A DNA stretch of 64,000 nucleotides. Source: Schizonepeta tenuifolia. Lineage: Eukaryota > Streptophyta > Magnoliopsida > Lamiales > Lamiaceae. Of this stretch, positions 22,927 through 34,515 are shown one piece after another (the stretch's first letter is position 1; every line of letters starts with the position of its first letter). The notes under the pieces are model-generated. The model was not told where the DNA came from and searched no databases. It worked only from the letters and a program-made list of their open reading frames with translations. The DNA lies in the NCBI GenBank assembly GCA_029490685.1, contig CM055957.1, forward strand, positions 72,059,294 to 72,123,293, written 5' to 3'. The position numbers were made by a program, and so were the translations under genes.

Positions 22927-25423
22927 CTAATCCAAACACCAGCACCTATAATTTGATTTTGAGATATCAAAGAGCTCGTCAGAAGACAAACTCCCAATTT
23001 CTTTGCAGCTTAATGAGTCATAACCATTTTCCACCCTTCGACAAGCCGATAGACACTCTTTTCCTTTAGTTTGGTGTTTTTGGGAGCTTAATCTCTTATA
23101 TAATCTCATCGCAGACACACAATTTTGGTAAGGATCGTGCATTTCTGACTGCATGTTGTACCTGTTAATATAGCAGATCCAAACATGAGCTAAATACAAT
23201 GAAAGAATCTTCTATTCAGCTGCATGTGCATGCAGCATGCCTCTGTGTGTGTGCGTGTGCGCGCACGCACATATTTTCACTTCAAAGTTAGAAACGAGGC
23301 CCCCCATCTGGTGTTTTTATAGGCTCCAGAAGAGGCCTCATGCAGAATTCAATCGGTATGAAGTACTGGATCTTTCAGCGACAATAATCAAAGATGTTGG
23401 GATCATCTTTCCAATATTTCAAATATGAAAACCGAAGAAGATCTGAAAGAAAGACGAATAGAAAAACAAGGGAAAAAAGAACTTGCCCGAGATAGGTCTT
23501 GGCTAGGTATTTAAGTGAGTGGCTCACGAGATTTGTCTTCATTAAAGGAGGGTACTTCGCTGTATCTCTGTAGGTGAGAGACGAGGAAACAATTGAGCAC
23601 ATAGAGCATACGAGACTGAAAGACAAAAAACTCAAAGCAAGTGAAAACTTTACTGACTATGATGCACAACTATAATTCTAGGACATTCCAGCTATGTTAT
23701 GAAAAATATTTGCCCTCTATGTACTAAGTTAAAGCAAAAAGTATGATTTAAACAAGCACAAAATATGCATCAGATCCTTTGGCAGTTCATGAATGAAAGT
23801 GGTAGTACCCCTTAACGGCAACAGAGAGACTTCACCTAAGTAAATGATCAGGATAATTCATTCTCAGGCAATATAAGTCATGCTCGAGGCCATGACCCAC
23901 AAGAACTCGAGCATTTCCACCATGCAAGCGTAATATCCCAATCGACTCTCCATTGTAGAGAATATGCAGAATCTTTTCCTGCACTTCTTTAAGCAGCATG
24001 GCATCTTTTAGATGGTTCTCTGTAATCCCTGTGACCTCATACCTAAAGCAAGACTTATGTTCAGCACCTATCGTCACTAATGAAGCACTCGTGTCAAAAA
24101 AAGGTTCAGACTAGGAAACACAAGATAGTAAAAATTGAAAATACCTATAATTGGTAATAGGAATTTGAGGCAGTACATATGCATGAAAGATCACTTTCTC
24201 ATCCTCATTGACAAGGCATACCCTCACACATTGATCAAGTGATCCGTCACTTCCACCACCAACCATTGCACAATCAATAGCAACAGCCTCAGGATGACTT
24301 CCACAGCCATTTTCGACAATTAATGGAGGATCATAGATTTGAGATTCGGTGCAAGTTCCCTATCAACAAGGTAAGAACTTCTTAAATCAACAAAGTAATA
24401 TGAAGAAACTATATGTTTTAATAATTACTATATAATGAAGGTAGAGTATCTCGTTCTCACCAAGGGAGCAGGGGCAGGTAGGCAGCATACTTGCTCGTGT
24501 TCACTGAGGAAAACTGGGCTTTCAAAAACTCTCATACAGAGGCTACAGCCTCTTTTGGAGAAAAGTTCAGAACAACTTCTTTTGGACAGCCGGCCTAAGT
24601 GATTCCACAGGTAAAATATGAGAAACGAGCACCATAACCAACCTTGAACATATAATGCAATAACTATAGCAATGTAAATTCACCAGCTATATGCTCCTTC
24701 AATGATTCAAATGATTTGCAATGTTTTTGGCATATGCCACATTTAGGTTGGTGAGCAGAGTGATACGAGATCTTCATATGTTCGATAAGATGTTCATTTT
24801 TCTTGTACTGTTTGAAACATGCTGCACATCTATGCCTGAAACAATTGGTGCACAATGGCAGTTAGGTCACAGGAGCATAAGAACGATCATCCAACTTTAT
24901 ACCAAATCCAAGTTAGCCAAATCCGGAGTCACAACTGCATGCATAAAAAGTGTAACCAATGTACAACAAGCTCGACATCCTTGAAATGTGAATCTTCATC
25001 GTTTCATCTTCTTAGTTCTCTATTCTCATCTTTAAATCCGAATTACTCTTTCAAAATTTGATTTTATTTTATGAATGCAGCGGATAAAGGTTGAATCAGC
25101 CCTCTGCTCATATTTACACCAGTCTAAATGCACTAAACAGCTCCTAACACAGGGATACAACAGAAAAATTCTATCGTAGAAACAATAAAGACGAGCTAAT
25201 TATCACCATTTTAACAAAAAGAAACCACAAACATCCTTATCTTACATCTCTTTCCGTTTTCGTTTCCGAGCAAATTTTTCAGTAATTGCATGCGTTCTTC
25301 CGCTAAAATTGGTTTGTTGAAGAAGTTCAACTGAAGAAAATGGAGATATGAAAAGAAAAATTAAAAAGCGTACCTCTCCGACGACGTCGCTAGGGTTTTG
25401 GTAGGATTGTCGACGGAATCCAT
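22927..25423 (-). CDS. C2H2 zinc-finger / REX4-type DEDDh exonuclease-fold protein
   Basis: Seven exons: 25423-25374, 24835-24684, 24594-24461, 24359-24145, 24042-23836, 23567-23487, 23161-22927. They total 1074 bases, 357 codons plus TAG. The N-terminus has paired C2H2-like fingers (HRCAACFKQYKKNEHLIEHM and CGICQKHCKSFESLKEH). The exonuclease domain follows: VAIDCAMVGGG (Exo I), VLVGHGLEHDLYCL (Exo II), DTAKYPPLMKTN and HDPYQNCVSAMRLY (Exo III). The order matches a plant REX4/AEN-like family. Two catalytic positions look changed: Exo I is usually D-x-E but reads D-C-A, and Exo III lacks the usual Asp (QNC for EDx). Intron 6 uses a GC donor (GG|GCAAGT). The protein may bind RNA without cleaving it; that is inference. 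Confidence 0.88.
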
Positions 25424-25765
25424 GGTAATCGGAAAAAAAAGTGAAATGTTTTCAAATCGCAACACGTGCGAACTAGACCTACTAATATATCCGTTATAAA
25501 AAAATTAAAAAAAAAAAGAATATGTCAATATTTTTAATAAAATAAAATACCAAATATTGCTAACAAAACAACAGTAAATATTGTAGTAACGTTTATGTTG
25601 ATAATATAGATAACAAATTGATTTATCTAACGAGTCGAATACTTTCAAAAATTAGATGAAATGAGTCGTATCCCAAGTGAACTGCATGGAATTCCATATT
25701 GCAATTGCAATTTACTTTTCTTTTAAATCTTTTTATCAATGAATTAATTAACGTTTCAAATGGAC
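25424..25765. other. 5' flank of the exonuclease-fold gene
   Basis: AT-rich, with several stops in all frames. I see no gene. It ends in a microsatellite. Confidence 0.5.
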
Positions 25766-25801
25766 AATAATAATAATAACAACAACAACAACAACAACAA
25801 C

Positions 25802-25875
<74 letters not shown>
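25766..25875. repeat. (AAT)n/(AAC)n microsatellite
   Basis: About 110 bp of trinucleotide repeat: AAT units, a block of AAC units, then a longer run of AAT. The reverse strand reads as poly-Ile/Val, which is not a gene. Confidence 0.97.
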
Positions 25876-25877
<2 letters not shown>

Positions 25878-26259
25878 GGAGTTTTGATGGTGTGTGACAA
25901 ATTAAATCTTGTAAGATGTTGTTCATTGGATAGATAGATCATAGTAGATGTGTAAACACTACTAGCATAACAAATATGTTGCCGTACATGATAAAGCTTT
26001 TTTTGTGAGAATTTGATGAAACACGTAACTCTAAAATTTGATCCGATTACTGAAGAAGATCATGGAGTTAGGATCCACGAATAATATCATATCGTAGGCT
26101 CAAAATTTGACACCTCCAACCACCATATATACATCATCTAATATTCCATAAAAAAAAAATCCTTTGAATTTGATTTTGCTTCCCTATATCTAGCTCTTAA
26201 CATTACATAATGAAACCCTAAAGTAAAGAAGTACGACGCCAAATTAACATACTGCAACC

Positions 26260-26992
26260 TCAATGGAAGTAATTATCATACTCATAAAATCCCGGGCAAT
26301 GCCTTGTCCAGCCAGGCGGAGGCGGCGGCGGATAGTGCCGAAAGGGGACACTTGCATGGCGCGGAAGATGTCCGCCTGAAAATTCACCTGCAGCTGCAGG
26401 CTGCTGCCTCCAACGATGAGATCTGCACATCCTTTCATCAACAGGCGGCGGCACGTAATCTTCACACTTGTGCCGCTGCTCTTCTTGTTGAATTTTGTGG
26501 CTTCTGTTATCATCTCGGCAGCAATGAGAAATATTACAGCAGTGCGAGTGTTTGTTGCTACAACACACAATTTCTGCGTGTTTTCCTGTTCTTGCAACTC
26601 TGTTGACAAGGGATCGAGTTGGGATCCACTTTTCCTATGACTAGTACAACACTCTTTTCTGGTTGCATCTCCACCGAGGAGACTCCTATGAAACACGATC
26701 GAGATTGTAACACGACTAACTTTAATTTAATACGTTAATTAATTACGAATAGAGAATAATTAAATATATATAGTACCTACTTACCTTCATGTTCTAGCAG
26801 TTTCTTTCGCAGTTTCTTTTCATATGCATCGCAGCATAATTTCCTTACTTTTTAAGACAATAATCTGCAAGACCATGCAAAGCTTCAATTAGATGAAGAA
26901 CAAATAATCATCAAAAGAGGCCAATATTGTAAAGGAAAAATTAAAAATAAAGAATAAAAAAATCTTACCCGTTCGTAATCTTGATATTCCAT
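26260..26992 (-). pseudogene. Heavy-metal-associated (HMA/HIPP-like) protein, frameshifted
   Basis: Three exons: 26992-26969 (MEYQDYER), 26864-26785, 26685-26260. The HMA fold is recognisable as IIVLK, then LCCDAYEKKLRKKLLEHE, then GVSSVEMQPEKSVVLVIGKVDPN and LVNRVARTGKHAEI. The pieces lie in different frames. One extra base falls in the A run near 26846-26850 and another near 26625, so no single frame covers the domain. The metal-binding CxxC is also CDAY, with Tyr in place of the second Cys. The C-terminal tail is Pro-rich and ends YEYDNYFH with no CaaX box. Either a true pseudogene or two sequence errors; the altered Cys favours decay. Confidence 0.7.
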
Positions 26993-27804
26993 CTGACAAG
27001 ACTTGAAACATGGAGGAATTCGATTGCACGCGTAGGAAATGACATGAAATAAATCAACCAACAACTTGTTGAAATGGCAAACCCAGATTAAAAATGAATC
27101 ATATGGTAAAATATATAATAGTAAGATAAGATAAGAATGGCGACTAAGGAGGGAATTAAGTTTGGAATATATACTTATTAATAGAAAGCTCGGATTTTTT
27201 TCTTACCCGGGAAGATTTTCCAGCAATTATTCTGTACCTTCCCAGAATTAAAAACCAATTTATTTAAATAAGTTACAATTAAGGCATATCGCTATAATTA
27301 AATATTTAAAACACTCACGCGTATATATATTGAATCTTAATGCAACAATATATTTCTTTGATTCAAATTATTAAAAGACATTATTATGGCATCCATGTTG
27401 CGAGTTTAAATATAAAAGCTATCCACAAGATTATTCAACAAATACTTCAAATTACTATCCGTCCGAACTACATAAGTTGATAATAATGGCACTGGAAATT
27501 AAATTTACAAATATAGTTCAAAAGTTTCGTTCTTATTCACGGATGCTATGAACTTAAAATTGAAATGATTCCATTGTCAAACGCGGTCTATGTTTGTAAT
27601 GGATATACCATCGTATCGAAGCAGAATTGTGCTGCAGATATGTACAGAAACACAAAAACTTGAGTCAGACAGATCAAAAGGCCGAATCCAATGACATAGT
27701 TGTGACTTGTCTCGTCCGAAGACAGTCTCACGGGAAAAAAAAAAGTGTAAACATGCAAGGGCTGCAATAAGAAACAAAGACAAAAACTCCTTCGGAAATT
27801 CTCC
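26993..27804. other. Intergenic
   Basis: AT-rich, with no supported gene or repeat boundary. Confidence 0.5.
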
Positions 27805-28175
27805 ACCGTGCAACACCCGTTACCCGGCCCGATCCGACCCGGGTCAACCCCCCCTTTGACCAGAATTTTTTTTTTTCCAATTTTTTTTTATTGTTTGTCG
27901 CTTCTTCTGTGGTCGAGATTCGAGCGAGGAGAGCCGAATGAGCGAGCCGAAAAAATTCAAATTGTTGTCAGCCGATTATCCTTATTTTAGTAATCGGAGT
28001 GAAGGTGGAGACGTAAAATTGGAGCTTTCGGCTCCGTTGGGAAAGAAAAATCTAGAAGAAAAAAAAAAAAAAACTGGAAATTAGGGGGGGGGGGGGGGGG
28101 TGTCACGCGCGGGTCAATCGGAGCGCGTGGGCCGGGTTGGGTCGGGGCGGTGCCCATTTCCATGGTGCATGCATC
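27805..28175. mobile_element. Fold-back element A (shared core, GC-rich arms)
   Basis: The core (about 27895-28015) contains GTCGAGATTCGAGCGA, then GCCGATTATCCTTATTTTAG. It is flanked by T-rich and A-rich tracts. The outer arms are GC-rich and inverted: CCCGGCCCGATCCGACCCGG on the left against CGCCCCGACCCAACCCGG (reverse strand) on the right. Exact ends and target duplication were not resolved. A G tract lies at about 28084-28100. Confidence 0.6.
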
Positions 28176-28470
28176 TGTACACGAGTCTTGCTCAGAAACA
28201 AAACATGTAAACACACAGCCACTATTCACGGTTATAGTACAAAAACTTGCAAGCTTAATCAATCGCTACTACACAATCAAGCTAATGGATCTTCAACATG
28301 TAAGCCCTAGCTTACTCCATTAAAGTACCTTAATAAAATGTCTACCAAATAGTGTACGCCCGATTCGCAAAGAAACCTTCCAAGTAATACAGGAATAAAA
28401 AGTCTTCCAATCTTGTGACGAAGAATCCACTGCTTCGAACTCATAACATGAAGGCATGGGGCACGGTCAG

Positions 28471-30081
28471 TTAGCCACCACGTGCTTCTCTTCTAGTGGC
28501 ATCATGAAGAAGCTCGACATCAACTCCCTCGGGTGGCAATTGGACATATCTCACCACAGATCCTCGGATGAAGCAGTTTCTAACTGAAAGCTGCCAAAGT
28601 ATAATAGATGTTATTTGAGCAGAAGCACAAGATAGCACAAGTGTTGGGATCCAATAAATCAAGAAACCACCATCATGTCAAGAAGAGGTTCACTTGTTAA
28701 TTGAATTCAAAAAACAAAATTAACAAGGAGAGATTGATAGGTCACAAATGTGTAAGTGGCATTAGTACTTGCAGTAAGTGACAGATTGGAACTGCACTGG
28801 GGGATCATGAGCAATTCTTGCAAAGAAAGGAGCCAACATTTGGAAATAGATGCACTAAATAAGGTATCATTGAGAGAATTGTTGACAGATTGGAACTGCA
28901 TTGGGATCATGAGCAATTCTTGCAAAGAAAGGAGCCAACGTTTGGAAATAGATGCACTAAACAAGGTATCATTGAGAGAATTGGAACAAGACATTAACAT
29001 AACAATCCATAAATGTATAATTCTGACAATTTAACAAAGTTACTGAAAATGACTATTTAGAGATGGCATAAGAAGTTAACTAATGATGTAAAACATACAT
29101 GTCAAGGACATTATCAAAGAAAACGTATACAAACACTTAAAAAGATGGCAGATTGACCCTGCTTCCGAAACTGAAACTTAAACTAGTGAGAGCGAATAAT
29201 TTACACACAGACAGGAGTGAGATTTTGAATGAAATTATTTGATGTCAAATGCTTCAAATTTAACTGAGTAACCAGCAATTCAGCTTGACAGATCAAAGAA
29301 AGTTTGTATGGACAAAAACTGGGATCTTCAAAGGTCCAAGGTAAAAGTAGCCTCACGAATACAATTAACTACATGCTAACATGAGCATTGAAACACAATG
29401 CAATAATGTTCAGCTCATAACCCCAAACCACTAGTCTAACAGGACGACTCCAGATTGTAAAGATATAAAATCAACTTCAGCCTTTCTTATTCAGTACAGG
29501 TACTAAAGTGGGAGTATTCAAACTCACTACCATATTCAAATCCTCCCATTCCTACATACTACCGCTAAGTGTGAGAGTTTCATATAAAACCATTACTAAA
29601 AACCCACATTGTGACTTGTAAGTTCCATATTAAATAAATTCGAAATTTTAGAAATAGGACCCTAAAACCCTAAATAAACCCCCCACACGCCCACAAAATA
29701 ATCTAGACGGCATAGAGGCTAGAGCACAACACCAGGAAAATAAAAAAAAAATGAACACAAAATTTTCAGTAACCCTAATTCCTATAATGTGAAGGAAATC
29801 AGGAGAGAAAATAATAGTACCATATGGGGGTACTTGTCTTGATCAACAACCCTAGTATTCTCCAGCTTAATATTGAGATATTGATCCACTGAATGTAAAG
29901 TTCCTCTAATAGCTAAATCGTTCTTCAATTCCACCGTCACTTCTCTCCCCACCAAATCCTTGAAATACGAGAAGAACAACTGCAAATTGAAAGAGCAAAA
30001 TAAAATAAATAAATAAATAAAATAGGTTAATTCCTACATTCAAATCATAAGTTGGAAGCATCAGAAGAAGAAATCTACCAT
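28471..30081 (-). CDS. LSM2: U6 snRNA-associated Sm-like protein LSm2
   Basis: Three coding exons: 30081-30079 (ATG only), 29979-29821, 28590-28471. They total 282 bases, 93 codons plus TAA, which is the usual LSM2 length. Sm1 and Sm2 motifs are clear: LVGREVTVELKNDLAIRGTL, DQYLNIKLENTRVVD and NCFIRGSVVRYVQLP. LSm2 is part of the heteroheptameric LSm2-8 ring on U6 snRNA in the nucleus and of LSm1-7 in cytoplasmic mRNA decay. Only the initiator codon lies in exon 1, so the intron separates it from the rest. The large second intron has a tandem duplication. Confidence 0.97.
28781..28983. repeat. Tandem duplication of about 104 bp in LSM2 intron 2
   Basis: Two near-identical units starting ACAGATTGGAACTGCA at 28781 and 28885, each ending ATCATTGAGAGAATTG. 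There are only a few differences, so the duplication looks fairly recent. Confidence 0.9.
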
Positions 30082-30341
30082 GTTTCGTGCGGGAAATTGG
30101 GTTTCAGTTTGCGCTGAGAGATCCAAAAGCTGCTGGAGCGCGCACTGAGTAATGGGGCTATAAAAGTGTGGGTTGCTGCTTAGCAAAATAAGCTTTTATA
30201 TTTTGCAGATAGGACCCCAAACTTTTCTCATTAAATCATTTAAGTCCTTTAGGGGTTGTTACTTACAGTATTGCCCATCCAGTTTTAAGGAGCGCTTAAG
30301 TCGTATATTATTTGAAGCACGTGAAATTGTTTCAAATTTTA
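30082..30341. other. LSM2 5' flank
   Basis: 5' UTR and proximal promoter region of LSM2, cut short by the Harbinger remnant starting at 30342. No clear TATA box is visible. Confidence 0.4.
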
Positions 30342-31622
30342 GGGGTGTATTGGATTGCCAATATGGTGGATTTTAATGTAGTTGAACACCATAGAATTGA
30401 ATTTAAAGGGATTTGGGGGGAGTTTAGGGGAGTTGAGGGTGGGGTTTTGGGGGATTTCGGGGTGGGTTTTTAAGGAGTTCGGGCGAGTTCAAATCCACAC
30501 ACACGCGATCGTTGGTCCTGCTGGATCGCTGGTGGCATCTAACGATCGCGGGTCATACACGATCGCAGGACTCGATTTGGGGATCGGGGATTAAAATCAA
30601 AACCCAATCCTATGCATAAAAGGAATAATATCGTAATATAGATTCAAAAAACATAAAGTAATATCATGATACATTGGTCCAAACAATCAAATATCCTAAC
30701 AACTACTCATCATCTTCATCTCCACAGTTGTTGTACACTGGCTTGTTTTCCCACATAACATTAGCTATACTCATTCTCTAAGCATTCGCTTTCGTTCTTT
30801 GTTGGATTTGGCTTTGAGAAAGTCATTCTTCATATTTCACGTTATCATGTCGTGGATCTTCATCCTCCTCGTACTCTACTGGAAAATTATCAGAGCGACA
30901 CTCTTTCCGAAGAAAGTTGTGTAATCCAGCGCAAGCTAATACCAATTCTGCTTGAGTTTGAAATGGAAACGGAGGTGCCGTTTTGAAGATTATGAATCGA
31001 GATTTGAAAATGCCAAAAATTCTCTCAATCACATTTCTCAATGATGCATGACGAAGATTGAATAACTCACTTGCGTCTCTGAGGTAATGACCTTGACCAC
31101 CAAAATCTTTAAGATGATATCGAACACCGCGTAATGGAGCTAAAAATTGCCGGCGGTTAGCAAATCCACAATCTACTAGAAAATATTTACCTAAAATAAA
31201 AATTTATTAATTAGTTATTATTTCACAAATTAATAAATAACCACACTAAAGAGAAATATGGGACCTGGAGGGACACGAAGTCCATTTTCTCTTGATAATG
31301 CATCTTGTAAGAGTTTTGAGTCGTGTGCCGATCCTTCCCAACCACTAAGCACGTACATGAACTGCAAATCAAAGTTGCAAGCCGTCAAAACGTTTTGTGA
31401 TTGAGTACCATGACGGTTACGGCAGATGCTTACGTCCCGGCCTGTTACCGTCGTTGGGATATGAGTTCCATCTATAGCGCCGATATAATCCTACGATAAA
31501 AACAAAATACATGTCGAACAAAAAACTATTACATATGTAAAATGAAAAAGAGGACTCATACCTTGAAGAAAGGGTTAAATCTTGTACTTTCCTGAATTTT
31601 AGCGGGCATCCCGCTAGATGGA
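30342..31622 (-). mobile_element. PIF/Harbinger element remnant
   Basis: The left end GGGGTGTATTGGATTGCC is preceded by TTA (30339-30341), typical of PIF/Harbinger. The transposase lies on the minus strand, and at about 31622 the homology stops abruptly at unrelated Ulp1-type sequence. No right TIR was found, so the element is truncated. Confidence 0.7.
30823..31622 (-). pseudogene. PIF/Harbinger DDE transposase, N-terminus missing
   Basis: Exons read 31622-31562, 31490-31265, 31190-30823 with GT-AG introns between. The nuclease (DDE_Tnp_4) signature runs in order: DYIGAIDGTHIPTT, WEGSAHDSK, KYFLVDCGFANRR and SLRNVIERIFGIFK, so all three acidic residues are present. The end reads VLACAGLHNFLRKEC. 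The region before the first catalytic Asp is almost wholly missing at the breakpoint near 31622, so it cannot be active as it stands. Confidence 0.8.
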
Positions 31623-31657
31623 AAAATAATTCAACAATGACGAAGTGAGATGGTGAA

Positions 31658-31861
31658 TTGAAGGTTTTGAAGATGCCGATCAAAGATCAGTTTGCCCAGA
31701 CAGACAGTCACAGTTGCGGCCCCTTTGCATGCATGTATTTGGATCGTTTGATTAGTAGTAAGCCGAGATACTGGGGTAGAATTACCGATAACTACATTCA
31801 AAGATATCGGTGGCTCGTAGCAACTAGGATTTACTGGCTTGCAGTACTTGACCACATCTAG
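31658..31861 (+). pseudogene. Ulp1-type cysteine protease, C-terminal fragment
   Basis: 68 codons with the catalytic-Cys region QTDSHSCGPFACMYLDRLI of C48 (Ulp1/SENP) proteases as found in transposons. The catalytic His and Asp would lie upstream and are missing because the sequence breaks at about 31630. Confidence 0.7.
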
Positions 31862-32089
31862 TTATGTATGGTGTTTGAAACATGTATTTGAAACTTATTC
31901 TCTCGTATAGTTTGTTAGTTTATGTATTTGAATCTTATTTTATGGTATAGTTTGTTAGTTTATCGAGTTTACACATTATGAATTGTGTTTGAAACATGTA
32001 TTTTGGACTTTATTTTATGGTATAGTTTGTTAGTTTATCGACTACATGAATGAAATAGTTTGAGCAAGTATTTTATCATACATACGGGT

Positions 32090-32240
32090 CTGGTCATGAT
32101 GAGTTCACCTTCGTGAGGTCATGATGGGGATGCCATCGTGACCTCACGGTGAAATCTCATCGTGAGCTCATGATGAAAGCCCATCATGAGCTAACGGTGA
32201 AACCCCATCGTAAGCTCACAATGATAACCCCATTGTGACT
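32090..32240. repeat. Palindromic repeat cluster 1
   Basis: Six or more short units varying around CATCGTGAGCTCATGATG and CATCGTGACCTCACGGTG. Each is close to a perfect palindrome, separated by 5-8 bases. The same motif recurs at about 34.25 and 36.97 kb. Confidence 0.85.
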
Positions 32241-32454
32241 TTAGGAATTTTTGTTTAATTATGGTGTTTTAACCGGTTGTATTAATTTGGTACGTGTTAA
32301 ATATGTCCTTCTTAATATTGAAATACATCAACAAATGAAGAATTACACATTTAAACATACAATTATAGCGTTGGAGAGATTTGCGACACAACAATGAACA
32401 CATAACTATATGTTACATATACAATGACTGTTGCATTTGATAAATAATACACCT

Positions 32455-34072
32455 TGATGAGTCCATATTTTGTAATTATTTTGTGTGTGTTTAAGGTGTC
32501 CAGATCGAGTCTTTGTGTACTCTTTTGTATCTTTTCGTGTCTGGGAGGGCACTATTTGGACAATAGGTGCAATTTGGGCAGAGCTGATGCATTTGGGAAA
32601 CACAGTGATGTATTCCGTGAAAAAGAAGAAGGTTGCAGATACAAGACACTGAGCAGGTGAAGAAACTCCAGCTTGAACAACATAGTTAGCATCAAATGTG
32701 TCACTGCTCAATGGGGTCGCTTTGCTTAATACAAGGACTTTATCCAGAGGAAGTCCGTTGACCGTCCAGAGCTTGGATCTGGGCAATGGACGGAATGCAC
32801 TTATCCGGAAAAAGCAGATAAGGAAGGAAATCAATCATTCCTTATCCATACAGATTCAGATCGTATCAAATTTCTTAAAGATAAGGATGAACGAATTTGG
32901 ACGACACTTAAGAAGGAAAGAAGAATCTGGACAGCTGCCAAAGAAGGAAAGCATATCTCGGCAGCTGCTAAAGAAGGAAAGTCTTGCACGAGAAGGCAGC
33001 CCATGGCCAAGCCCACGTCTCTGGGCTAGGCCCATCAGAAATCCTACACATGCCTCTATAAATACTACTTTAAACCATGCACAAACAGATTTTTACTTTT
33101 TATTACTCCCGGTAGGAGAGTTTTTCATTATTCTTAGTTAGGAGTTTCGGCTCACTTTAGTTTAGTATTTTTTATATTTTCGTTTATATTTTTTTCGGCA
33201 ATGTCGGAGCCCTCCGTTGCCCAAGATGTTCAGATTATGTTTTGTTTAAAATCAAATATATTTTCTTTTATCTCTATTGCTTTTGTTTATTTAATTATAT
33301 CTAGCTAAGTTTCTCTAACCTGGTCTGGACAATGATGAATTAAATATGAACCAATAAACTCAAGAGGTCTAAGTTGAGCTTGATAATTGCATGTATGTGA
33401 TCTCGATATGTTAATGAGCTTGTTGAAATATGGTGTAATACGATCAAGGGGTTAATAGGCCATTAATCACTTAAGATATATTAGATCACTAATCAATTAA
33501 GAAGTAGGAGTGTTTTTCATAAGTTATCTTAGTTAAGATAGATTAGCATTAGAGGAAGGTGTCTACCGTGTTGGGCAAGACGTGATGATTCATTATTGGG
33601 CCTTTCTAGATTTTAATGCTCTCTGGGCAAGAAACTGAACGATGACTCCAATAGAGGTATTGCCCAGAGTAGGGAGCTGGCGGTGCGTCGCCAACTAAGT
33701 AAGGATAGGTCAAAGAAGGGTTTGTTGAGAGCGTGACGAATAAAAAAGGCTCACAGCATTCAAGTCCTATAACCAACGATGCATACATGTGATAAATATA
33801 TTTGCACCGATGACCGAGTACGCGTTCATATTTAATGAGTCTAGTCCAGGCCAAGTTACTTTTGTCTATTGATCAATTCTTCTATTTAGTTTACACCGTT
33901 TTGCCCAATAAGGTTACTGTGATAAAAACTAAAACCTTTTTGCAACACCGGTGGAATGAGGCAAGAGAAAGATACTATCAACTCCTCGTGGATCGACCAT
34001 GTCTTACCGCTATCTATATAGTCGTGGGCATAGGCTAAAAATTTATTTTGCGAGTGAACGGCGGCCTCGTCA
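32455..34072 (+). repeat. Probable solo LTR (Ty3/gypsy type)
   Basis: Starts TGATGAGTCCATATTTTG and ends GGCGGCCTCGTCA. It is flanked by CACCT (32450-32454) and CACTT (34073-34077), a 5-bp duplication with one mismatch. Near the end is CTCGTGGATCGACCATGTC...TTATTTTGCGAG, a context I associate with gypsy-type LTR ends. It is 1618 bp, has no coding capacity, and has a TATAAATA at about 33057. No internal region is present. Confidence 0.55.
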
Positions 34073-34209
34073 CACTTTTAAAATTAACTCATTTAGTGTT
34101 TCTTCGATATAAGAGCGCAAAATATGATGTGCAAATGTTGTTTGATACATAATATAACATTACAAGACTAATTAATTATTATTTTCGGCGTAATCAAATA
34201 TAATTCATT

Positions 34210-34345
34210 AGTTCACGACGGGCAAAACACATCATCGTAAAACATGATTGTGACCAAGTCGTTGTGATCACGGTGACCAAGCCCATCGTGAGGTCACGAT
34301 GGAGAAGCTACCGTGAGGTCACTGTGACATGGCCATCGTGACTTT
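34210..34345. repeat. Palindromic repeat cluster 2
   Basis: Units such as CATCGTGAGGTCACGATGG, CCGTGAGGTCACTGTGAC and GTTGTGATCACGGTGACC, the same motif family as clusters 1 and 3. Confidence 0.8.
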
Positions 34346-34515
34346 TCCAGAAACTCGAAAAAAATTCATTTTGATCAAATTAACATCAAATTAAACACCA
34401 AATAAGTCTAGTTTAATGCCACAAGTGGCTACATTAATAAAGGTCACCAAATGAGTCTAGTTTAATACCAATAAAGTTCAAACATAACTTAAACACATAA
34501 ACTACAACCAATACT

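Noticed and set aside
25748..25942. Poly-Ile/Val frame
   Set aside because: Reverse translation of the AAT/AAC microsatellite.
32406..33141. Overlapping frames on both strands
   Set aside because: They lie within a probable solo LTR, lack domains and are not conserved in any recognisable way.
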